Below are positions 56,901 to 64,000 of a stretch of DNA of 64,000 nt, piece by piece. Position numbers and translations under genes: made by a program. The notes under the pieces were generated by a model. The model ran no database searches. It saw only the letters and a program-made list of their open reading frames with translations, and was not told the DNA's origin. The DNA comes from Anaeramoeba flamelloides (taxonomy: Eukaryota; Metamonada; Anaeramoebidae). The stretch is taken from positions 10,483,001 to 10,547,000 of the forward strand of contig JANTQA010000070.1 in assembly GCA_027625915.1 (NCBI GenBank), written 5' to 3'. How positions within the stretch are numbered: the first letter of the stretch is position 1; every line of letters starts with the position of its first letter.

Positions 56901-59769
56901 AAAAACACAAATTGAAGATAATCTAAATTATTGTGAAAAAATAAATTAATCACTAATTTTTTGATTTGTTATCAAACTTCTAATATTGCCGGTAATCCCT
57001 ATTTAACGAATCTGAAAATTAAAAATAAGATCTATTAATTAATAGGAAAAAATAAATCATTAAAGATAAAATGGGGTATTCAACACAATAAGAGTTTTTT
57101 TCATGCTATCTTTTGGTATGGTCTTTTTTTGGATTATCTCGCATTATTAAAAATTTTGTCAAAAAATTGACTATTTTTGCGATCTCCAAAGCCACACAAA
57201 CTATTTCAATATGAAAGTGGATTTAAATTGTGTTTTTTGGATTGATTGAAATTAAAAAATGGATTATTCTTGATCTTAAAAATGGTTCAAATTTTTCAAC
57301 AAATATTTCAGAACTTATTAAAAAACTGAAAACATTATTGATAATAACAATAATATTGTAAAAACTTTTATTATTATTAATACTTATTTTTAATACTCTG
57401 TTGTTTCTTTTAATATTTGATATTCCTTTTCATGTTCAGGCTTATTAATGTTTTCTTTTAAGAAATGAGTTTCACTTTTTTAGCCTGTTACACTTTTATT
57501 CCACCAAATGGTCATTTTTTTGTCATTTCTTTTTATATTTACAATTATGAAAACCATTAATTTTTTTTTCTCGATTCAGGATTTTTTTTATACACATCAG
57601 TTATCACAGTCTGCAAAAAAACTCATTCTAATTTTAATTGAAATTCAGTACTACATTTCCCAAATTTAGAACTTTTAAAAAAGGATTAAAATAATATTCA
57701 TATGTTTTAAAAAAATAAATCTGTAATATACGAAACATTTATCAAAAAAAAAAAAAAAAAAAAAAAGGAAAAATGTGATTACTCTTCCCAATACAACGAA
57801 AATATAAATCACCTCATTTGGTATTGTGAAAGGTATAAATTTATCAGAATCAAATGGAAAAAAAAATGAGCAAAAATTTTAGAAAAAAACGTATATAAAA
57901 ATTTTATACTTATAAAAAATACACAGAAACTCTTCAACATGATTAATAATAAATGATGAAATTTATTGTTCTTGTCGATAATTTTTCATCAAAGCTCTAA
58001 TGGTTAGAAACCTTTAGGTAATAAAGAAAAAATCAAAATAAACAATTGAATACAAAAAAATACATAAAATAGTAAAAAAATATATAAATTAAGGTACCCA
58101 TTTTCCCACTCCTAGAGGCCATGTCTAGGGTTTTTTTTAAAAAAAATTGAGTAAAACCAAGGATTTTACCAATTCTTTTAAATTAAAAAAAACCTAACTA
58201 CAGCGGAATATCAATTATTAATCACGATTGTAGAATTATTATTTATTATTTATAATCTTTTGATCGGGATTTTTTACTCCTCTTTTGAATTCTGGAGAAA
58301 TGTTGTTAAGTGCATAGAGTGCAGCCAAGTGTCATTAAGTGCAGTCAAGTGACGTCAATTGCCTAGCTTTTATTGAGTTTTCTATTTTATTTGTGAAGTT
58401 TTCTATGGCGTTTTTTTTTAATTTTTGAAATAAACAGAAAATTTTTGAAATTTTCGGTTTATTCTTTTGAATTAAAAAAAAGCTAACTGAAGTGTCTGTC
58501 AAGTGCATAACTTTTATTGGGGTTATCTGTTTCGTGTGTAAAATCTATTAATGTTACATATAAACAGAAAACTCAAGAAAACCTAAAGACAGTATTTTTT
58601 TTTTTAATTTGGTCATGTAAAATGATATTATTATTATTTATATTAATATTTGAATTATTTGTCTTCTTGTATTTTTTTTATTTTGATAAATTGACTTTAA
58701 TTGGACTTACCCCTGATAAAATAAAAATAAAGTCACTCTAATTTTCAAAAAAAATTATCTCAAAGAAAAACAAGTTATGTGTTTTACTGTTCCCCAAAGT
58801 TGTTGTTCAAAATTATTTTTGTTTTTTGTGTAAATTTTTCTTGTTACCAAATAAAAAAAAAAATTGAGTATACCCAATGTCTTACAAAAAGCCAACTATG
58901 TTTTTTTTTGTAAGACATTGGGTATACTCGAGTTTTCTTGTTATTTGATAACAAATAAATTTTCTGAATAAAACAGAAAATCCTTAGTAAAAAACCATTA
59001 TGTTTTTTAAAATTTGAGAAATAAAACAGAAAACACCATGAAAAGATATTGGGAAGTTTGAGTTTTGATTAGAAAATTGATAAATTTTATAAACAAAAAC
59101 TTGAACCCCCGAAAATCGCCATTAGGTTTTCTAGAATTTAAAATAATAGAGTGAAAAATCTTTGATTTTATTAAATTCTTGTGCACTATGGTAAACTTGC
59201 CACCCTTCGGTAAACTATCACACTTCATTTTTCATAGGTTGAGTTAAAATCCATTAAAAAGATTATCAAAAATACAATAAAAATTTCACAATCTATTACT
59301 AATAATATGTAAAACCCTACTCAAAGTAGCTGGGTACAAATTACCTAAAATTTATATTTTCTAGTTATTTTAAATATTTTTTATTTTGTTTATTTGATTT
59401 TATTTTACAATAAGCCTTTTTAACTTTCCATTTTTCCTGAAAATAATAATAACAATAAAAAAAAAAACAATAAATGATTAGGGAAAAAAATGCATTGTTA
59501 AGAATGAAGAAACAGGTTCAATTGAAATTGATTTGGATGTCTGTGTTGGTTGCATGATCTGTGTGAAACGTTGTAAACCAAAGGCATTAAGTTTTCTCAA
59601 TGTTGAAAGTATTTTCACAAAAAAAATATTTGAATATGCTACTGATAATTATTGGTTATCCTCAATTCCTTTTCCTCAGCCAGGTAAAATTCTTGGAATT
59701 ATGGGCGGGGATTTCTTAGGAAAGTCGACTATTTTGAAGCTATTATCAGGAAAATTAATTCCAACTAAG
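53916..59769 (+). CDS. Divergent ABCE1/Rli1-like protein, first two exons
   Basis: Exon 1, 53916-54008, encodes LCDGKHCNYECQKSCPVNRI with the first ferredoxin-like Cys set (CX4CX3CX3CP) intact. The donor GTAATT (54009) and acceptor GATTAG (ending 59481) join in phase 0 to GKKCIVKNEETGSIEIDLD, as in the MGKLC part of ABCE1. Exon 2 (to 59769) has the second set VCVGCMICVKRCKP, with one residue between the last Cys and Pro, and then FPQPGKILGIMGGDFLGKST, a Walker A in which the usual GTNGIGKST has become GGDFLGKST. It ends at GTAAAA. Known: ABCE1 is an essential Fe-S ABC ATPase of ribosome recycling. No exons for the rest of NBD1, the hinge or NBD2 are seen in the last 4.2 kb. It may be a fast-evolving copy, a decaying paralogue, or a gene whose other exons lie beyond the window. 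Confidence 0.75.
54586..55063. mobile_element. 480-bp CAGT-ended MITE, copy 3
   Basis: TTCCATTATGATCAAAATAA at the left end and ATTATTTTGACTACAGTA at the right; interior matches 12303-12786 (GTACCTAAGCTAAACTCAAT, AATTTGATCCTTCATTTTTA). Confidence 0.7.
55090..55729. mobile_element. 640-bp element with long inverted ends
   Basis: CAGGATCAAATGCAAAAATA at the left pairs with GCATTTGATCCTG at the right. The arms extend ~130 bp (AAGGTTTACAA, GATCTTTGGCTTGGTATG / CATACCAAGCACAAGATC). The inner TTGGGTTGTCAATTGGAAAT / ACAACCCAAAAACC blocks are also inverted. Fragments lie at 1119-1250 and ~13920-14000. No transposase. Confidence 0.72.
55964..56478. mobile_element. 515-bp element ended by CCAAAATTTTGGACACA
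   Basis: TTCCAAAATTTTGGACACAG (55964) faces TGTGTCCAAATTTTTGGAA (56478). The interior is repeated from 63690 to the right window edge. A 68-codon frame inside has no known domain. The CCAAAA...TTTTGGACAC signature is common in Tc1/mariner ends, but the terminal CAGT is missing. Confidence 0.6.
58100..58600. repeat. CCTAACG foldback repeats, copy 5
   Basis: Two modules with AACAGAAAATTTTTGAAATT as centre, AAAACTCAAGAAAACCTAA arms, and short GTGCAGTCAAGTG-like direct repeats (58310-58360). Confidence 0.55.
58866..58929. repeat. Perfect hairpin, 25-bp arms, 14-nt loop
   Basis: GAGTATACCCAATGTCTTAC at 58866 extends five more bases (AAAAA) and is perfectly complementary to the sequence ending TTGGGTATACTC at 58929. 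It sits between foldback copies, in an intron. Confidence 0.9.
58980..59165. repeat. CCTAACG foldback repeat, half copy
   Basis: AGAAAACACCATGAAAAG, AAAAACTTGAACCCCCGA and ATCGCCATTAGGTTTTCTAG match the arm motifs of the family in one orientation. Confidence 0.45.
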
Positions 59770-60462
59770 GTAAAATATATGTCTTTATTTCTTTCTGTCT
59801 TTTTTTCTATTTTTATTTTTCATAAAAACTTATTTTTATATCAATAATTAAATTTAGTTACAAACTGGTTTTTCTTTAATTAGGATTATTTTCAATTCTA
59901 AATGAGAAAAATTTCATTCTTAAATATTTGAGAAACAAATTATTTTCCTTTTCTAAAGAATTTTTCAAAATGAATTTTTATCCAATTTTCATTGAATTTG
60001 TCTAAGGTAAATTTGGTTAAAGATAATATGAAATTTGTTGAATTTTCTTCAGAAATGAAAACGTTTATATGAATTTGTTTTATTTTAAAACAATTTATTT
60101 TCAAAAAAAAAAATATCTTATGAATCTTGCTTTGTATTTGTTTTCTGATAATTTCTTTGAATTGTAGTTAAATTTTTTGATGTGTTTTTTGATTTCAATA
60201 ACTCAATCCTTTTTCTTCAAATCTTTGAAACAGCATTCTTTGTTTTTGTTGATTTTAATAAAATATTATTTGAAAAAAGAATTATTAAAACAAATTTAAA
60301 AAAAAACTTTTCGAAAAAAATATACAATGGGAATGGTGAGAGAAGTTCAATGTAATCCCTTACAGGTTTTCTTCCAAATTAAAAAGGTAAAGAAATGTTC
60401 TAAAATATACTTTAATTGAAAAAAAAAATCATCCTTTTGCAATAAGTTAATTTGGTAATGAC
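59770..60462 (+). other. Start of the next ABCE1-like intron or 3' region
   Basis: GTAAAATATATG after exon 2 is a good donor. No ABCE1 continuation (the Tyr/Asp/Pro-rich linker and FRGSEL-type box) was found here. A minor exon-like piece flanked by CTTACAG and GTAAAG (60366-60389) is only ~24 nt. Confidence 0.4.
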
Positions 60463-61941
60463 ATTAGAGGTTTTGATGATAACATCCATTATCATGTTAC
60501 TATTAATTAAATCATGATAATATTAAAAAAATCGTGATTAGTCCTACTTTATCACGAAAAATCAAAAAATCGCGATTTTCCAAATTTTCGCAATATTCAA
60601 TATTATTACCAAAATAAGGAAAAATTATTTTTTTGAAATCACCTTAAAAAAATCTCTTAACTTTTATAAAGCCTTGAGACTTTTACAATACTACTCGCTT
60701 TAAAAATGTTTGGAAGTGTATGTAAGGGTTGTGAATTGTCTTCAATATTTGAAAGTTTTGAAAGACAGAAAACTTTTATAAACGGAATGAGTTTGGTTTG
60801 TAGTGGAAACAAAAAATTTTTATCTTTTCATTTTTTTACAAAATATAAAATCTCAAACGAATTTTATGATCAAACTAATACTCACCCATTCCAACAATAC
60901 ACTTGGAATATAAAATTTTTGTTTTTTTTTAAATGGAGTTATTACCTTCAAAAGTTAACGAACCAAAAAGAAGCAAGAGTACTTTTCCTTCTTATTGGTG
61001 ATTGATCAAACAAAAAAAAAAAACACTAGAATCTAGTTGTGTTTTCTGTAGAATACAAAGGTATAAAGAAGAAGAAGAATAAGAAAACAACAATTGTACA
61101 GAAAATCTTAATTATTGGTGATCATCTGGTAGTTGCAGTTGAGAAAGCTTTTGAAAAGTTATCCAACTCCTTTTAGCTCTCATAGAATATTGAAAATGTT
61201 TTCACCAATAGAACACATTCTTTAAAGAACTGGGTGAAGTGTTGGTTGTTTTAGGAGCTCTTTTATTCAACACGATTTACAATACCACGATTGACTGGGG
61301 AAGCATTTACTTATCTTTAGTTATTATTATTGTTGATCTAAAAGGATCGATCGGTAGGTTTTTCAACTTAATCAAAAGAAAATACAATAAAACTCTTTGA
61401 TCTTATCCTTGTTTGAACCAAGTACTGATAAATTCTAATAAATTTCAAAAAATTTTTAGTTCAATTTCCATTTTTATAAATCTTCGAATTGTTTCTTGTC
61501 AAACATTCCCTGACAAAGAATATTTTCAAGAGCAACTAATTTTACAGAGTTTCCCAACACTTGATTCATAAAATGCTTTATTCAAAACTTGAGCATAATA
61601 ATTTCAAAAAGGAAAATCAAGTAAAAATTTCCAAACATAAATTGTAATTTTTCAGTATCTTTTTTATTGTTTTTAAAAGAATAAACTTTTTTTTACCTAA
61701 TCTTTTTTTTGATCAAACAAAATTTCTTTGTTAAAATATTGTTCAATTATCCCAAACCCCATTAACTATTATATCGTGATTACTTTTTAATCACGATATT
61801 TTGGCATTTAACAATATTTTGTGATTTATCACGATTTTTAAATAATTATCACGTTTTTATAGAATATCGCGATTTGTGTAACTTTATCGTGACTTAAGCA
61901 TGATATCATGAATTAAGCATGTTATCATCAAAACCTCTATT
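60463..61941. mobile_element. Element B, 1.47-kb deletion derivative of the element A family
   Basis: AGAGGTTTTGATGATAACAT at 60466 and its complement ending 61938, with ATT on both outer sides (60463-60465 and 61939-61941). The left ~1 kb is the reverse of the right end of A (9320-10239); the right ~200 bp (GGCATTTAACAATAT, TATAGAATATCGCGATTTG) is the reverse of the left end of A. The ~7.5 kb between is missing. The 99-codon frame at 60706-61005 is end sequence, not a gene. Confidence 0.82.
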
Positions 61942-62689
61942 TTCTTATTTGATAATCAGAAAAAAAAAACAAGATTTATTTAAAGTACACATCTTATCAG
62001 GTCTATTTTATTAATTTAATCTTTGATTAATTTCAACAATATAAACGGTTTCCACAAAAGTAGGGTAACTTTATTTTTAAATGTCTTAATTTATCATAAT
62101 TCTAATATAATTATTAAAATCTCCAAAATAATTATGCAATCTTTATTTTATTCTTTGTAATACTTTAATTTGTTTATTTGCAAGGTGTTATTTCAATAAA
62201 AGATTTAAAAGTTTACGATCACAGTTCTATATGTTATTTTTTTTTTGTTTTAATATGAAATTAGTGGTTTTTTTTTTTATTTTATCTCATTGATAATAAC
62301 AAAAGTGTTCCAAAAAGGTTTAATCTTGATAAATTTTTGCATAAAGGGGGAAATTTAAAACTATATTTAATGATTAAAAAAAGTTTATGTCAATATTGCA
62401 TTGTACTTTTTTTATTGGAATTGGCTGTATCTTTTTATGTTTAAAAACAATATTTCATTTATTTTTTCATTTTTTTCGAAATATGTTAATGAACATATTT
62501 TAAAATACAAACAATAGACATTGATTTAATTAGTGTTGACCCCCCCCCTTAATTTTATATCGCCAATTTATGAATAGGGGATACTTCCAAAGAGAATATT
62601 ATGTGAAATATAAAAAAAAATATCACTATTGTATAAATACCTTTGTTGGTAAAATATTTAGATTTCTTTCTTAAAACAAATTATGACAG
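61942..62689. other. AT-rich spacer
   Basis: No coding frame. A run of C (62541-62548) is the only GC feature. Intron or intergenic cannot be decided. Confidence 0.35.
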
Positions 62690-62750
62690 TTATACATAAA
62701 GTTTGGGCATAAAAGGAAACAGCCACCAATCCATTCAACATTCCGGTTGC

Positions 62751-62788
<38 letters not shown>

Positions 62789-62965
62789 TTTTTACTTTTT
62801 GACTATTATTTTAAACTCGCTCTTTTTTTCTTGCCTTTATTTTTCTTTTTTTACTTGTCTTTGTTTAAAAATAATTTTTTTTCTTCTTCATTTTTTTTTA
62901 AGAAAAGATATCCTATGAGTCATAATCTTGCTTATATTATGGCTAGGATAAAGGCCGCTAAATAA
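62690..62965 (+). CDS. Candidate 3'-terminal exons of an unknown gene
   Basis: Acceptor TTATGACAG precedes an exon 62690-62745 reading LYIKFGHKRKQPPIHSTF. A donor GTTGCC and an acceptor AAG before 62908 join in phase 2 to RYPMSHNLAYIMARIKAAK and a TAA. The intron carries a long AT run and a T-rich tract. Both pieces are GC-richer than the surroundings. The upstream part of the gene is not identified. It need not belong to the ABCE1-like gene, whose normal C-terminus is different. The splice sites are non-ideal. Confidence 0.35.
62754..62786. repeat. (AT)n microsatellite
   Basis: About 16 uninterrupted AT units, in the presumed intron of the candidate gene. Confidence 0.9.
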
Positions 62966-62989
62966 ATTTAGGATTTAAGGGAGTACCAT

Positions 62990-63310
62990 AGAGTTCCATA
63001 AAGTGCCAAGGTTTTTTTTTTTTTAATTTAAGAAATAAACCAAAAATTTAAGAAATTTTCTTTTCATTTCTTCAATTAAAAAAAAAACTAACGGAGTTTT
63101 TCTTGAAGTTTTCTGTTTTATCTGTTAAGTGTTATTGGTTTTTTTGAGGTTTTCTATTTTATTTGGAAAATCTATTGATTTTCGTTAGGTTTTTTTTACT
63201 TTTTGAAATAAACCGAAAATTTATTAAAATTCTCTGTTTATTTCAAAAGGTAAAAAAACCCTAGAACACTTCACAAATAAACAGAAAACTCAAGAAAACC
63301 TAACGGTACA
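62990..63310. repeat. CCTAACG foldback repeat, copy 7
   Basis: CTTGAAGTTTTCTGTTTTAT, TTTTCGTTAGGTTTTTTTTA, a centre ACCGAAAATTTATTAAAAT, then complements ending AACTCAAGAAAACCTAACGG. The arms are nearly as well kept as in copy 1. Confidence 0.65.
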
Positions 63311-63689
63311 CATGATGTAATTTTGTTAAATTGGCTCTCTTTATTAATAATAAAATAAAATACCAAATAAATAAAAATTAATTATTGTTATTTATTTTTT
63401 TCATTTCCATTTTTTAATTGGTTTGTAAATATATTAGATTATGGTTTATTTCACTCTCTTATTTATTTAAACATTAATATATTTAGTTAAAGAAATGATT
63501 TTTAATCATTCAGTTTCAAATAAATCGTGGTACTCAAAATTGGTGAAATGTACCTTCTCTTTTAAAAAAATAAAAACAGAATGGTCTTTCCAATTTATAC
63601 TGTTTTCTTTCTTCGTAGAAAAAAAAATTTCTATCTTCCTTGAAAGAAAAAAATATTTATTGGTTAATTTGGCAATTATATAAACTAAA
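63311..63689. other. AT-rich spacer
   Basis: A 62-codon plus frame (63495-63683) rich in Ser/Lys/Phe/Ile has no recognisable feature. Confidence 0.3.
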
Positions 63690-64000
63690 ATTCAAAATTT
63701 TCCACACAGCTAAAATGTTCCAAAGAATTGTAATAATACAATTGCATTCAAATTGGAGACAATTTTTGATTTTTGTAAAATATGAAAATCATTTTTTCAT
63801 TTTTTAGTTTTTTGTTTTCATTTCCTTTATTTTTTGAATTGCGTAACTTGTTTCATTTGATCAAAATTTTTTTCAACAATTGATATTATGTTAAAGTTGA
63901 GTTGTTCCAAATAGAAGAACTCAAATAAAATTAATTGATAGTATCTAACCGTTGATCGATCAATATTCCTAATAGAATTTAAACAAATTTGCCAATGTAT
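63690..64000. repeat. Second copy of the CCAAAATTTTGGACACA element, partial
   Basis: Matches 55967-56270 in the same orientation (TGTTTTCATTTCCTTT, GTTGATCGATCAA, AACAAATTTGCCAAT at the window edge). It is cut by the window end. Confidence 0.6.

Larger units (their letters stand above)
54009..59481 (+). other. 5.5-kb ABCE1-like intron packed with elements
   Basis: GTAATT...GATTAG. It contains a 480-bp MITE (54586-55063), a 640-bp inverted-repeat element (55090-55729), a 515-bp element (55964-56478), foldback repeats (58100-58600 and 58980-59165) and a hairpin (58866-58929). Between 56479 and 58100 only AT-rich filler was seen, apart from a second copy of the 55840-56100 sequence at ~57010-57240. 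Confidence 0.65.

Noticed and set aside
60706-61005. 99-codon frame starting MFGSVCKGCELSS
   Set aside because: Lies wholly in the end sequence shared by elements A and B, and is not open in A.
62703-62918. Frame through the (AT)n run (IYIYIY)
   Set aside because: Chance translation of the microsatellite; the flanking pieces are better explained as separate exons.

Overview
The window looks like a very AT-rich nuclear fragment of a microbial eukaryote. The signs are spliceosomal introns with GT...AG ends, A/T-rich intergenic DNA, Asn-rich and Lys/Glu-rich low-complexity stretches inside proteins, AATAAA-type motifs after stop codons, and typically eukaryotic gene products (dynactin, ATG2, myotubularin, Dsc3/TMUB-like, ABCE1-like). 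The genes read with the standard code. The K/E and N runs, long introns and deep divergence would fit an amoeboid or flagellate protist such as an Anaeramoeba-like metamonad, but I cannot place it with confidence.

Host genes from left to right: a partial dynactin p24-like gene (minus, running off the left edge); an MTMR14/Jumpy-type phosphoinositide 3-phosphatase (10650-16209, plus) whose catalytic loop is split by a 4.4-kb intron; a ubiquitin-like membrane protein of the Dsc3/TMUB type (22923-20029, minus, 2.1-kb intron); an acidic unknown protein (31371-30583, minus); ATG2 (37383-41932, plus, 1479 aa); a small unknown protein (48388-48762, plus); and the first two exons of a divergent ABCE1/Rli1-like gene (53916-59769, plus, 5.5-kb intron). 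Several short exon-like islands are listed at low confidence. ATG2 and MTMR14 both belong to autophagy/PI3P biology, but they lie about 21 kb apart and nothing shows co-regulation.

Most of the rest is a layered collection of mostly DNA transposons. An 8.7-kb element with 20-bp inverted ends, 3-bp ATT target duplications and clustered ATCGCGAT-type subterminal repeats (1505-10239) carries a decayed CACTA/tnp2-like transposase. A 1.47-kb internally deleted relative with the same ends and the same kind of target duplication lies at 60466-61938. Eleven copies of a ~200-bp, nearly fully palindromic Tc1/mariner-type MITE (TA sites, CAGTCAG ends) are scattered about, two of them inserted cleanly into the transposase reading frame. 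There are also two further CAGT-ended MITE families, a CACTACAAGG-ended element with a nearly identical end elsewhere in the window, TTAA-flanked elements, several foldback families, and a decayed LINE reverse transcriptase at about 51.6-52.9 kb.

I see no CRISPR array, rRNA, convincing tRNA or prokaryotic system. The strongest leads are the large element with its deletion derivative, the palindromic MITE family, the odd ABCE1-like gene and the unassigned exon islands. None is shown to be a new biological system.
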